Source: Gonocerus acuteangulatus (taxonomy: Eukaryota > Arthropoda > Insecta > Hemiptera > Coreidae). Taken from it: 64,000 nucleotides of DNA. The notes beneath the pieces are model-generated. The model saw only the letters and a list, made by a program, of their open reading frames with translations, ran no database searches and was not told the DNA's origin. Shown here one piece after another: positions 10,845-21,425 of the stretch. The position numbers and the translations under genes are program-made. The stretch covers positions 155,349,580-155,413,579 of the forward strand of contig OX328123.1 in the NCBI GenBank assembly GCA_946811695.1, in the 5' to 3' direction. The first letter of the stretch is position 1. The number at the start of each line of letters is the position of its first letter.

Positions 10845-11897
10845 GGAATTTGCACGTATAGCGGAAGAATGTGATACCTGATGGTGATCAACATTTGCTG
10901 CGGCTTGAGGGGAGCATTTCCAATTCTCAAAAGCCGCGTTTCTATTTCTTCGTCAGGCCTCTCGGATCCATAATTCCTATAGGGGATTCCCAGGTACTGA
11001 GTCATGGAACTGCATCCACCAACGGTAAACAGTGCGTCTTCAACTACCTCGACCCTGGTTACACGCCCAACCGGTACCAGCGAAAGGGCACATCACTTAC
11101 CAGGGCTGAGCCCCAATTTGGCGATGGCTGCTCCAACCGCTGCAAGTGCACCCCGCATGCCAGCTACCGAGATATACACCATCCAGAGTATATCCCACCT
11201 GGCTTGGAACCGCCTGGAGGACCCAATCCATCGCAAGACTGAAGAGGCACGGAGACAAAGGATCACACTGCCTACTCCCCCTTCCGCTTACAATTGGGTC
11301 CATCCACCTCCGACCATCGGTAATCCGGGTAAACCCGTCACCGTAGACCCCCATTACGTATTCAACGAATCCTGATGTTACGCCTTTGTGGATCATGGTG
11401 GCTGGTAGAGCTGAGTGACTAATACTATCGAAAGCCTTAGCAATAGTTGAATCAAGGCCACGATGGCCACTCACTTGCTCAGCAGCTACGTCACAAAAAA
11501 GCTCTCTACCCCTGGGACCGATCACCTCCACCACTTGCGCAGGCTGTCGAAGCTCTCCTCTACTCAACTCATCCACTGCCTGGGGAAGGAATTCCCGATA
11601 TCGCGGAGTAAGCCTCATACGTTGCGTTGCCCCAGCTGTTCTATCGAGCAGGCCATGTACAAGGCTTTCATTAGTAATAACGAGCCCCCTTGATCCATAC
11701 CCTGCCTCACGCTGTGAGAGAAGACGCAACTCTTCCTCACTCCATCTAAGCATTGTGGGAATACGGATTGCTCTATTGTGGACTTCCGGGTGGGCACGAG
11801 TTACATGCTGACCTAAACTTCTGTGATTCCTGAACCCTCGACCACAGGTTCTACACATTCGTATCTCGAAGTTAAAATCTATAATCAGTCCTTTCAC
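10845..11897 (-). pseudogene. R2-clade non-LTR retrotransposon, internally deleted
   Basis: The minus frame (266 codons, 11897-11097) starts with a C2H2 finger (C15, C18, H31, H36; CRTCGRGFRNHRSLGQHVTR) and a Myb-like RWSEEELRLL segment. It then jumps directly into reverse transcriptase: AKAFDSISHSAL and GRGSRQCDPLSPCLFSLAMD, where R2 elements usually have RQGDPLSP. An N-terminal finger plus Myb motif and this RT style are typical of R2-clade elements. The spacer and early RT are deleted in frame near residue 150. Beyond a stop near 11092 a homologous tail continues (LSLVPVGR, then NAPLKPQQMLITIRYHILPL) to about 10845. Surroundings are not 28S rDNA. It is inactive. Confidence 0.8.
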
Positions 11898-11990
11898 GAA
11901 TGCGTCCGAGGGCAGCTTGATAGGCGGGACAGACCCCGCTACTGTCTATATGCATAGTGTTCCTAAGACCTGCTCTCTTACAGTTCGGAC
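11885..11990 (-). pseudogene. Short segment with a zinc-knuckle-like motif
   Basis: In another minus frame the stretch just upstream of the R2-like fragment reads CCPNCKRAGLRNTMHIDSSG followed by VCPAYQ, a CX2C-H-C arrangement. This may be the N-terminal finger region of the same R2-like element after a frameshift, or the end of a gag-like ORF1. It cannot be decided from this copy. Confidence 0.35.
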
Positions 11991-12044
11991 AACACGGAGG
12001 ATCACTATTCTTGGTGAACTCTATAAAGCAATGACCACTCGCAA

Positions 12045-12180
12045 ATTTGAACCTCCGTTATTTTCGTTCTGCAAAGAGTTCTGAAACGTAAAATTTTCTA
12101 GTCGGCACTTCCGGATTGCGTCAAGAGGTCAACCTACTAAGTGGGGTTCCTGCGTATGGAGGGAGGGAGGAACCGCGCTA
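12045..12180 (-). repeat. Family A terminal segment
   Basis: The text TTTTCTAGTCGGCACTTCCG, then GGGGTTCCTGCGTATGGAGG and GGAACCGCGCTA reads as the end of a minus-oriented family A copy. The hairpin-forming GGTTCC / GGAACC arms lie just before the terminus. Confidence 0.75.
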
Positions 12181-12469
12181 AAAGGTGACATGATATTTCA
12201 AGAAAATGGACAAAGCATATATAAAGATGAAAGAAAAGACAATGCCCCAATGCCAAGACGAATGTGGCATATGTATATATATACGTGAGAATATCTCACA
12301 AGCTGTGGTAGGTCGGTAAATAAGTTGGTGCGCACTAATAGGATGGATGGGATTCGCTATGACTGACTAATTAGGGATCAATAATTGACTAATTCGTAGG
12401 TCAGTCTGACACCATCGGACGCTTATCAAAAATGAATAGAATCTAAGCCATAGAAAATGCAAATCAATA

Positions 12470-12535
12470 TAAATGTATGTCATTACATATCCCTATGTAT
12501 GTCATTACATATCCCTATGTATGTCATTACATAAC
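12470..12535. repeat. 22-bp tandem repeat, about 2.7 copies
   Basis: TATGTCATTACATATCCCTA TG is repeated head to tail without change, then breaks off at ACATAACG. Confidence 0.85.
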
Positions 12536-12831
12536 GTCCCTACCTTGTCAAACTATCGAATATGAAAATCGCAGCCAACTAGCGAACTAACTTATTCGAC
12601 CCATTGAGGAAGTAATGTATTAAAAAATGATCTTATTCGATACTTTATATAAGGCATTAAAGGCTATTCTAAAGGGGATAGAGTTGCGACAATTTACGAC
12701 AAGCCAAATCGTCCACAATGCTAAGAGCTAGGTCTCGAATCTGAAAAACGTGATTTTTCATATTCGATTGACGTAGTAGGGATGAAATACATACGAGTAT
12801 AAAAACGCTCAACGTAGATTTTTCGGGCGTT

Positions 12832-13374
12832 GTTTTTTTTTTTTTTGTTTTTTTTTATCGTTCTGAGGGGTGTATTCAACCGCAGGAGGTCATGGGCACC
12901 CAACGAAAGGAAGGAACCTCTTAAATAAATCTTAAATACATTTTTTAATTTTATTATATAGAAAATGAATAATTGAATTAAAGAAGAAAAAGGAAAAAAA
13001 AATTAAACAAAACAAAAAAAAAATCTATAAGCCTCCAGCCCACACCGCGGAAAGGGCACCGTCCGAGCCCAGAACCACCGCGACACCGCTGCACTGCTCT
13101 CTTTGTAAAAATGCTTTAACAGGGGAAACATAATCATGCAAGGCTCTACTGGGAGTTGTGCTCGCCCCCTCCCCCGGGAGGGCGTCCACAATCTCCAGAG
13201 CCCGGGACTGTGGCAGTCCAGAGAGTACAGCAGTCCAGAGAGTACATGTCACGGCAGGACCGAACCCGGCGGAACCCAGGCCACGGATAGGGAGAGAAGC
13301 TGCACCTCACCGAAGAAAGATAGCAGATATTGCTGTTTCACATTTACAGAACTAGATTATTAAAAAAATTATGC
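12832..13374 (-). mobile_element. Possible retroposed insertion splitting a family G copy
   Basis: Family G text runs up to GGGCGTTGTT at about 12832 and resumes with GTTGTTTGGGACCACC at about 13385. Between them lies a T-run, AT-rich text, an A-run (about 13008-13022) and a GC-rich 300-bp block (13025-13330). The T-run at the left suggests a minus-oriented poly(A) insertion. The GC-rich block has open frames on both strands but no recognised domain. Confidence 0.4.
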
Positions 13375-13880
13375 ATTTTAAAGGGTTTGTTGTTTGGGAC
13401 CACCGAAGTAGAGTGAACCCGATTTCAGCTTCGAAATACCTGTGCTAACTGCGTACTAGTCGTAAAACCTTGAAAATTGCTGACGTTTATTTGTTTTTGC
13501 TTATAAATTCTACATCGGGCATCCTACAACAATTTGTGTTGTTTTCGTTTTAAAAGTAAATAAAATTTACAAAATTTTGGTGCTAAAACGAACCCTGTAG
13601 GTTGGATAAAACCTGAGATAGTGCAAAATTTAATTACAGGCGTGTTTACAGGGATATGCACGCCGAAATACTCATCTAAAAAATTACTCATCGGGATGAA
13701 AGTTATAGTAAATTTTATTATATTTAATTAAAGCGCAACAGGAAGTCTACAGGCCCAGTGGGTGTCTAGTTATTTTTAAAAAACAAACAACGTCCTTTTT
13801 TTGTACTGGTTGAGCATGGAGAATATCAGGAACCATTAAAACACATTTCAAACATTTTTAGTTTCCAACTTTTAAACCCT
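13375..13880 (+). repeat. Family G repeat, copy 2 (right part)
   Basis: GACCACCGAAGTAGAGTGAA, CAGCTTCGAAATACCTGTGC and CCCAGTGGGTGTCTAGTTAT match 9600-10020 in order. Confidence 0.65.
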
Positions 13881-13954
13881 GTTGAGTAAACTGAGAGGAG
13901 CAGGAAGGGTAATGAGTATTTCAGCCTCTTAATAATGAGTTATATGCAAAACCA

Positions 13955-14055
13955 AAAAAACCTACGAAATTTTCGAGGTTTTTCGACTGGTATGCAGTTA
14001 GCACAGGTCTTTCGAAGCTGACAAATTAGGTACAAACAACTGGAGTGGCCCCGTT
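13955..14055 (-). repeat. Family G repeat, inverted fragment
   Basis: TATGCAGTTAGCACAGGTCT and TTCGAAGCTGACAAATTAGG are the reverse complement of the family G text at 9630-9660. Confidence 0.65.
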
Positions 14056-14465
14056 GTAGTTGGCCAACTTTTAGGCTCTTATTACCCTATCAAGGAACTA
14101 ATAATACCCTCTCACTTATTTGTAAAATTCAAACTTGGCCACTTTTCGTTAACTTAATACGGCCGTAAGTTACATAGAATTCATACAAACCCGTTATTTT
14201 TAATTCATCAAAGAGCTTATAATAATCCTGAATCGTTACCATCAAGGCCTGAATCTTTAAATGCCAGTCATTTTATAAAAATCGTTATAGTGGCCATCAT
14301 TTAAAGAAAACTGGCCAAGTTGGAATTGCACAAACAAGTGAAAAGGTATTATTAGGTTCTTGACAAGGTTTTAAGAACCTAAAACTCGGCCCAATACTAG
14401 GATATCATAACATTCATAGGCAAACTGTTTTTGGGAGGGACCTGACTGGCCTCCCAAAAACAGGG

Positions 14466-14530
<65 letters not shown>

Positions 14531-15240
14531 TATATTTGTCTGTTCGCTCTCTGAATGGTTTTTGGAGCCAAATAACCTGAAAAGGTTATTGGTGTGATTC
14601 CTTACTTAGAACAAGTAATATACCTATGTGGATCATTTACATCATTGGTAAGCAACTGTAATAACGTCATTTAGAAAGTTTTACTTTTCAACAATATTGA
14701 AGATCAAGAAAACAATTGTTGGATTTCATGTTTGTTAGATCAGCTAGACACCAAGTTGTGCAAAAAAATAAAATAAAAATACTTGAACTGAAAATAATGT
14801 ATTTACTTCAAAATATAGAGAAATAGAACACAACCAATTCTCTATTCATTTTCAATACAATACGTTCGACTTGTTTATATCTAATATCAAATCATTACCT
14901 TACAGGACGGAACTTGGCCCACTGACAAACCCGACTTAATACTAAAATATTTTAACGAATTTGACGCATTTATTAAATATTTGGACCTTAAAACATTATT
15001 TGTTTTTTTGTTTTTTTACGTTAGTTTTTATTTTATTTTATTAATGGCCCATACATACGTAATCAAAATACATGCAGTATCCAAAAGGATGGCAGACGTA
15101 GTTTAAATAAACTCCCACGACGAAGGGCTACTCCAACGTGAAGAACAGGAACTAATATCAACTTAGCAACAACGTGATGTCAAAAAAATAATAAAAAATT
15201 ATTTACAACCAAACCAAACCCCTAACCTAATCTTACTTAA
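14055..15240. other. No gene seen apart from the TA tract
   Basis: AT-rich DNA with TTAATACTAAAATATTTTAA-like text. There are no motifs, splice-bounded exons or boundaries that can be supported. Confidence 0.4.
14474..14545. repeat. (TA)n(CA)n tract with family A flank
   Basis: TA repeats pass into CACACA and then TATATTTGTCTGTTCGCTCTC, the family A block that normally follows (TA)n. This is a family A remnant of which only the central part is left. Confidence 0.8.
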
Positions 15241-15249
15241 CTCAATTTA

Positions 15250-15565
15250 CTATATATTATAAATTGAAAAAATCGAGTTCATGTGCTTGTACTAGTTATA
15301 CAGGTTCCTTGAAATAGGAAAAATAATAGAATCATTTTTAAGGGGTTATCTGTAACCGTTTTTGAGAAAAGTGGAAAAAATATTCTTTGTAACTCGTAAT
15401 TAGCGCGGTTCCTTCCTCCCCCATAGGACCTCATGACGCACCCGGAAGTACCGAATGGTAAATTTCATATATTCGTCCACCGAAACAAGGCTTTCGGAGC
15501 AAAATTTGCGCGAAAAAAATTGGAACGCTTACGTCTTCGAGTTTATAGGCTTGTAAGTTTTTCAT
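15250..15565 (+). repeat. Family A fragments (+)
   Basis: GAGTTCATGTGCTTGTACTA and TAACCGTTTTTGAGAAAAGT belong to the family A body. At 15397 a new start, TTAGCGCGGTTCCTTCC, follows directly, so one copy abuts another. Confidence 0.65.
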
Positions 15566-15579
15566 TTTCATGCCATCTT

Positions 15580-16345
15580 TTACTTAAAATTTATTTGACT
15601 GACATATGCAAATAAACAAAAACTGCCAATTAAAAAGTGAGTTAAACAAAGACAAAACCCCGTTCAAAAGAACAAAACGAACACTTTCGAACTTTTAAGC
15701 ACACTTTCTCCGATTGAAATCGCCTTATCGATATTTGGTTTAAAAACTTTTTTGTAATAAGACCCCAAATCTTTTCATGTCTATTAATAAAATATTTTTT
15801 TTCCCAATACTTCCTTAACTCGAAATGTAACTATACTACAAACATCTTATTTTCGTTGAATTTCAAACATTTAGAAAATAGCTCAATCCTACAATTCTAC
15901 GTACACAAACCGCAAATGAGTTACAAAAATACTTTATCCGCTTTTCTCTCTGAAACGTTAACAGACATCGCCTTAAAAATGGTTTCAATATTTTTTCTAT
16001 GTTAAGAAATCTATAAAACGAGTACCTGCAAGCATATGAACTCGAAAACGTAAGCGTTATGTTTTATTGTACGCGAATTTTTCTCCAAAAAGCACGTTCC
16101 GGTTGACGGACTCTGTTGGTTGACGAACTTGATCTTCAAATTAGACTGAAGATATTTGTACCAAAATTCATCAAAATCGGACCATTTTTGAGCGCGTGTG
16201 AGAGTGAACAGACAAATATATACAACATGCACACAAAAATATGAACCACTGGGGGAAAACGAGATGTTTTCTTGTCGGATTGCGTTATGAGGCCTCATAA
16301 TCGGATCGAAGGAGGGAGAAACAGTGTTATTTTTTTTTTTTTTTT
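15580..16345 (-). repeat. Family A repeat, inverted copy
   Basis: Reverse-complement body (AAAAAGTGAGTTAAACAAAG, TTTTCTCTCTGAAACG, GAGTGAACAGACAAATATAT). It ends with GGAGGGAGAAACAGTGTTAT, a decayed version of the GGGAGGAACCGCGCTA terminus. With the + copy at 15397 it makes a head-to-head pair. The (TA)n has shrunk to a few units. Confidence 0.65.
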
Positions 16346-16381
16346 TTTTTTTACGGCCCTTCGACATCTAGGCCATTAGAT
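16328..16381 (-). mobile_element. SINE tail fragment
   Basis: A poly-T run of more than 20, then ACGGCCCTTCGACATCTAGG CCATTAG, matching the shared SINE 3' tail at 50708 and 52228 read from the poly(A) end. It is truncated after about 40 bp. Confidence 0.55.
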
Positions 16382-16904
16382 TAAATTAACCTGTAGAAAA
16401 CCAGTTCCATAAATCTGCGTTATGTATAAGTGGACGTTATGACACAAATGAATATCATATCGTCGATACAAATACAAAGTAACGAATGTGAAAAAATGCA
16501 TCTTTCATTGTCAATCTTTACTAATTTCTGCTGGACTTATGTACGGAAAATTCTTGAATCTGATTTCACCCTACGAAAGGGAAAGTATTCCACTATCAAA
16601 AGGTCAAATCTGCCGAATATTTGACTGTCCAAAAAAAAGTTATGAATAAGTGCTTTTCCACTCTGAAAAGTGGTGATTTTCATATTCGTTAGTTTGCTTT
16701 TGTATCGACGATATAACATAATCCAGTCACTTCATATAGGATATTAACTTTAAAGCTGGTGATTTTAGATTTATGAAAGTACTCATCGCTGCAAAAGTAG
16801 CATTTATCTATCGATCGGGGAAAATCAATCATTCACGATTAGTACTCTTGACAATCTGCAAACAAGCAGCTTAACCTCAAATTTTAATCTTCTTATGGGG
16901 AGAG

Positions 16905-17266
16905 AGGGGGCGAGGTTAGCTCAGTGGTAGAGCACTGGACTAATAAGCTGGAGGCCTGAGTTCAAATCCCGAGCAAGCACTAAAGATTTTTTCTTCTAGT
17001 GTCTTCGTTCATGGGTAGGATTCGGCCTCCCTGACCGTCCCTAGGCCAACCCAGCCTTTAATTAATTTAATAATGGGTACCTTGGTTGGTGCTAATGACT
17101 CTAGCAGTCGAAGCAGCCAAGGGGAAAATCAGGCGGCCGGAGCATAGTACTGACCATACTATATCCCTAGTGTGCCGTATGGTCAAGAATCAGATACCTC
17201 TATAGTATCTGCCCCTCAGGGCCCTCGTGGCCTGTTACGGGACTGATTTTTTTTTTTTTTTTTTTT
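16905..17266 (+). mobile_element. Full-length tRNA-derived SINE with 3' poly-T end
   Basis: The head GAGGTTAGCTCAGTGGTAGA GCACTGG and the B box GAGTTCAAATCCCG form an RNA polymerase III promoter like that of a tRNA. The body (GTAGGATTCGGCCTCCCTGA ... GTATGGTCAAGAATCAG) and a terminal run of about 24 T follow. The direct repeat ATGGGGAGAG flanks it exactly (16895-16904 and 17267-17276). The anticodon region does not fold into a 5-bp stem, so it is not a tRNA gene. The T-rich rather than A-rich 3' end is unusual for a SINE. The head recurs inverted at 29958-30010. Confidence 0.8.
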
Positions 17267-17556
17267 ATGGGGAGAGTATTTCTATTTGACTTATATTTTA
17301 ACATATTGAATAAATTATGAAATAAAATTTTCTCTTTAGAAACCAACAAATTATTCTAAGTTTCGTTGCAATAAAACGAACATTATGGAAGCCGATATTG
17401 ACGAAATAGTGATTTGGGTCCGAAGTAAGCCGCCCCTCTAAATTGACTGATATTTCTGATTCAATCGTTCGCAATGGGAATAATACTTATCAAGTTTCGT
17501 GGCAAAAAAAAGAAAAAAAAAACAATCTGTGGCCGCTACACACGCACACACACATA

Positions 17557-17559
17557 CAT

Positions 17560-17632
<73 letters not shown>
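17557..17632. repeat. (CA)n(TA)n microsatellite
   Basis: CACACA passes into about 28 TA units. Open frames across it encode only YIYIYI and are artefacts. Confidence 0.95.
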
Positions 17633-17635
<3 letters not shown>

Positions 17636-17722
17636 ACCAACATAGAATTATTATTTACTGTTCTGTTTCAGAAAGAAGACCCAGGATGAGGGGGCGCGTT
17701 CCATCAAGGCAAGCAACCGGAC

Positions 17723-18036
17723 TCTACGTTCATTCGAGCCCTCCAACAGGTACGTTCAATAAAGGCCAACAACAGGTACGTTCATTCAAGCCCTCCAACA
17801 GGTACGTTCAATCGAGGCCAATAATAGATACGTTCATTCAAGCCCTCCAACAGGTACGTTCAATCGAGGCCAACAACAGGTACGTTTATTTAAGCCCTCC
17901 AAAAGGTACGTCCAATCGAAGCCTCCAACGGGTCCTTTTTTTTAGCCCTCCAACGGATGCGTTTATTCCAGGCCTCCAATAGAGACGTTCATTTAATCTC
18001 TCCAACAAATACGTTCATTCGAGGCAGCCAACAGGT
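17723..18036. repeat. 26-bp minisatellite, about 12 copies
   Basis: Units of the form GTACGTTCAATCGAGGCCAA CAACAG alternate with GTACGTTCATTCAAGCCCTC CAACAG, giving a 52-bp dimer rhythm. Later units are more divergent. The period is not a multiple of three, so the open frame 17443-17982 through it is not maintained by coding selection. Confidence 0.9.
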
Positions 18037-18059
18037 GACAGAGACTGTAGCTGCCTCAG

Positions 18060-18560
18060 TTTCACAAGTCTAACATTGACCATGACAGAACCCTAAGCTG
18101 TCAAAATCTCAGAAGAGTACCATTTGCTATGACAAAGCCTATACCCTTTGTATGTAGCTTGCCACCCTCCATACAAAAGAGTCCACATTGTACTTGCCGA
18201 CTTACATACCATCCCCCAGGTGGGAGTCAAGCATACCTGAAATGTATTCAGCATGGTATTAACTTTTTGAGGAAGAGATCCGATATGGGGTGTTATGCTC
18301 GGTCCTGGTCCCAAGGGGACACGCAGATATGTGATTGTCTCCGCAAAGTTTAACCGTTTCCCCCTTACTAGTGGATGGCGGCGGCCAAACCGCCCATCAC
18401 CACCATGGCTGGCGTCTTTTCGCCGACACACGCAGACCCAACCCTTCACACCAATCCTTGGCACGGGTCAACGCCAGGTCAGTTCTCCTCATAGCAGCTA
18501 TCCTCGAATCACCAGTTCCCACTACAGCCAACGTAGGCCACTACTGAGAACCCCGCTTCT
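18060..18560 (-). pseudogene. R1-like non-LTR retrotransposon RT 3' fragment
   Basis: The minus strand reads LNFAETITYLRVPLGPGPSI, TPHIGSLPQKVNTMLNTF and LTPTWGM. Upstream in another frame it reads ALTRAKDWCEGLGLRVSAKR. R1-group ORF2 proteins have this 'WCxxxGLxVSxxK...F(A)ExVxYLGVxLG' succession downstream of the YADD block. At least one frameshift separates the two parts. It is inactive. Confidence 0.7.
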
Positions 18561-18608
18561 TCTAGGTTCGCAATTAAATTGGCCATTTCACATGATATGT
18601 CAGATATA

Positions 18609-19076
18609 TTGGGTTAGTGCAATGCAGGTTTTTATATGATAAATTCGTTCAAGATGGCAAACACCAACTTCTCTCGCAATGTCACAAGCAGTTTCGTGAG
18701 TGTCTTCCAAAACCGTCAGTTTGTCTTGATAAAGAAACGGAAGGCCTACCGCGGCCTTTCCTTGCATCGAGAGCACAATCTCGAACCATCGCTGCATTGT
18801 GTATTGACTGATCCTTCCTTCACCCCAAATAATTTTGATGTTACGCATAGTTTGAGCCGCACTTCGACCATTGCGAAAATCTTCTTTTGGCATATTCAGG
18901 GGTCCTTCCTCATAGATAAAGTAACACAAACTAGCCTAATCTATGAGGAAAAACAACATTAATAACCATTGCTTATAATACATTAATAAAACTTTAGATG
19001 ATCTTTTTTTAGTCGGCAAGAACTTGCCTAAACAAAGTAAATATTTAAAACCTGCATTATTTTTGCACCAATCCAA
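18609..19076 (-). mobile_element. Internally deleted mariner element
   Basis: Inverted ends TTGGGTTAGTGCAATGCAGG (left) and, reversed, TTGGATTGGTGCAAAAATAA TGCAGG (right) flank 468 bp, with TA on both sides (18607-18608 and 19077-19078). These match the mariner-type terminus, remembered as TTGGTGCAAAA-TAATGC. The minus strand within encodes GRSAAQTMRNIKIIWGEGRI SQYTMQRWFE, the N-terminal helix-turn-helix of mariner transposases. The catalytic D,D34D part is missing entirely. Confidence 0.85.
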
Positions 19077-19288
19077 TACTTCCTAAGGCAGCCAGTGTAT
19101 AAATACTTCCCTGACATACTTGAAAAACACTAGCATATTCCATAAAATATAGAAGACACATACAACCTGGAGCAAATGGTTAGATAATCATGAATAGTAC
19201 AATTATATATTTCTTCTTACAATAACTCTAGAACTTCATAGAACGATTTCCACTTTATCACTAATTACAATTTTCTTTACTTATGTTC

Positions 19289-19289
<1 letters not shown>

Positions 19290-19334
<45 letters not shown>
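19290..19334. repeat. (TA)n microsatellite
   Basis: About 20 TA units. Confidence 0.95.
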
Positions 19335-19336
<2 letters not shown>

Positions 19337-19499
19337 TTATGGGGTGTGTTCTCCTGAGTTTCCTGGGGTAAATTCTTTCGGGGGCTATTGCCAACCGAAA
19401 GAATTGTTGTTTCTATTAATTTTTTTCTTTCATGTATCTTGTCACCGGCGTTCTTTCAAGAATTTTCTAACTAATCTCGCAGTATCGAGCAGTACTGCT

Positions 19500-20680
19500 T
19501 GTTGGGCCTGTTTAATCAATTGTTCCGAGATTTTCAAGTACTTCGAGGATCCCAGTTTGGCTCATCGCTGCGTGTGTTTAACATTCTGTAAAAATCCCTT
19601 TCTTGTGTACTAAAGAGTGAGTTTTGTTTTCGGCGGAGGAACGCTTTACTGTATCGACGTACTCGGTTGGCGTATACTGCCAATTTCTGCGTTTGCTTGT
19701 CCACCGATTTGAAGTACAATTATCTCATCTACTTTAGCTTCGAGCTTGTTACTTGCTGTTCCTGGGCTCTGGAGGTAGTTTGTTATAACACCAATCCTTC
19801 GACGAAGTTCGGCAATCTTGTTCTCCAATCTTCTCCTCCAGGGAGGTATGGTTTGCGTTTTCTTACCACCTGGGTGTTTTATCACATCCAATGCCCAAGA
19901 AGCAAGTAACAGCTTTCCCAGCTGAATAAATAAGATGTCGAATGTCATCAATATCCTGTATTGATTCAGCGTGCAATTCCAGGATTGTGTTCGCCATTCT
20001 TACGGCATTGAAAGCCTTCCTGTTATATGGAACACGCGGGATCAGTGGTCGGTAATGAAACGGGATGCCATGATATTATTCCTGTTCGATTTCAATCGTC
20101 TAAACTTCAGTTGGGATGCTTTCTGTTCTACTTTGGAGTTCGTGTTTTATGTTTTCTAGCTCAAACCCTTTCAGAACTTTACCGGTGCGTAAAATACGTC
20201 CGATCCGGTCTGCAAGGTTTTGAGACGTAAACTTTACATCAGGATAAAACTCGTGCCAATACTGCTCTAATCGTCTATTGTAGCCCGTTTTCTTAGTTTC
20301 GCATTTTGTGGCCAGATAGTATGCTCGCATAACTGCAATATGCATGTCTTTTGTCCATTTTATGCGTTTCTGCTGTACATCTTGGCCTTTGTCTGACAGG
20401 AGCGGGAGAAGAATCACTCTCCTCCAAGCTCAAGCAAAAGCCTTTATTGGTGCACAATGTGAAATCCATATCCGTTGGCCGTTTTCTTACGGGCCGATAC
20501 GGCATCAGGGCACCGCTCGCACTACCTGCCGATGTCAAGGGCTGACATTCAATTCCCTCCGGAGCAGCCCTCACACCAGATTCGTCCGAGGCTTTTTGTT
20601 TCCTTTTCACCATTGTTAATGGGTTGTGCATTTTATACCTAATGCCAGGTATAGCACCCAGGGAAGGTGACACTGGGTTG
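19500..20680 (-). pseudogene. Retroelement N-terminal region with Myb-like domain, decayed
   Basis: Minus frames run MVKRKQKASDESGVRAAPEG, then KRIKWTKDMHIAVMRAYYLA, YNRRLEQYWHEFYPDVKFTS QNLADRIGRILRTGKV and, after frameshifts, RRRLENKIAELRRRIG. The WT(K/E)xxx...RYxxRMLxxW...LADQxRxI-type domain followed by 'RRxExKIxELRK' is, from memory, the N-terminal part of a group of metazoan retroelement polyproteins. No polymerase part is found beyond 19340. At least three frame breaks are visible. Confidence 0.5.
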
Positions 20681-20799
20681 TGTACCTTATGTCAGTGTAA
20701 GTGTTTAGTGTACTGTGTCTGTTATGTGTGCGGTGTACTGTACTCGGAGAAGGGGGGAGGGGTTCGTAAAGCCCCAAGCAACTGCGCTACACAGTCGCT

Positions 20800-20855
20800 C
20801 CCTGCCCTTTATTATTATTATTAATAATAATTTATTGTTATTATTATTATTCCTA
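20800..20855. repeat. (TTA)n/(ATT)n trinucleotide repeat with inverted arms
   Basis: TTATTATTATTATTAATAATAA folds on itself; more ATT units follow. Confidence 0.85.
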
Positions 20856-20948
20856 CCTGGATTTAACGTTCACTCTCAAAACCCAAAATTTATGGACTTT
20901 GATATGAAATTTAAAAATTATAATATACATTAGCACGACTTAATAAAA

Positions 20949-20985
20949 AATGCCTGATGATGAACGTAAACAGGTTCGAAACATC
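20949..20985 (+). ncRNA. Hammerhead-like core motif
   Basis: CTGATGA, then GAAC, an 8-base loop, GTTC and GAAAC follow in order. This fits the hammerhead core CUGANGA-stem II-GAAA with a 4-bp stem II and one extra U. Such cores with a weak stem III occur at the ends of Penelope-like elements. No stem III or cleavage site is obvious nearby, so activity is doubtful. Confidence 0.4.
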
Positions 20986-21264
20986 GCAAATATAAGTTAA
21001 TGTTTTAAATAATTTTTGGGGGGGGGGGCAACTTCTGCCAGTTACTTCAAGAATCCATTGATCCATGTTATCTGTTAATTTATTTAATTTTTCTTTCATT
21101 TTATTTTGTTTTTATCCCAATTAATTCAGTTTATATACTCCCACAGATATTCATTTGGAGTGAACATGGCTTCTTGTAGTGCCTGTATCAGGTCACAACC
21201 TAGTTTGATATTTTCCCATGGTCATCAAATAACGTGGATAATAATGATTTGTGTTGCTCCCCAG

Positions 21265-21425
21265 GTGTTCCTGTCCACGACAGCGTGGTGCGGCAATGGC
21301 TGCGTGGTGGTGAGATCTCCAGACTCCGAGAGCTGGTCCTGGAAGGAGACGGGCCTAGTCTGGTCGGCGAGTACAGTCCGGATGTGAGTGCCAGGACGTT
21401 CCTCAGGTCACTACCGAGGATATTG
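21265..21425 (+). CDS. Exon of ankyrin-repeat protein (upstream exon)
   Basis: The exon is bounded by TGTTGCTCCCCAG and by GTATGT. It is 161 bp: the first two bases complete a codon (entry phase 1) and it ends on a whole codon (exit phase 0). It encodes VHDSVVRQWLRGGEISRLRE, LVLEGDGPSLVGEYSPDVSA and RTFLRSLPRIL. The QWLRxGxxxxLxxLVLEGxG helix pair looks like the first, degenerate ankyrin repeat of a conserved insect module that continues with 'I..LHEAVxxG', which is what the exon at 47984 supplies. It is GC-rich compared with flanks and has no stop. Start and earlier exons are not recognisable in this window. Protein function is unknown; ankyrin repeats bind other proteins. Confidence 0.75.

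Noticed and set aside
16912..16978. Possible functional tRNA gene (TTAGCTCAGTGGTAGAG ... GAGTTCAAATCCCG)
   Set aside because: The anticodon and acceptor stems do not pair, a long non-tRNA body follows, and target duplications enclose the whole unit, so it is the head of a SINE.
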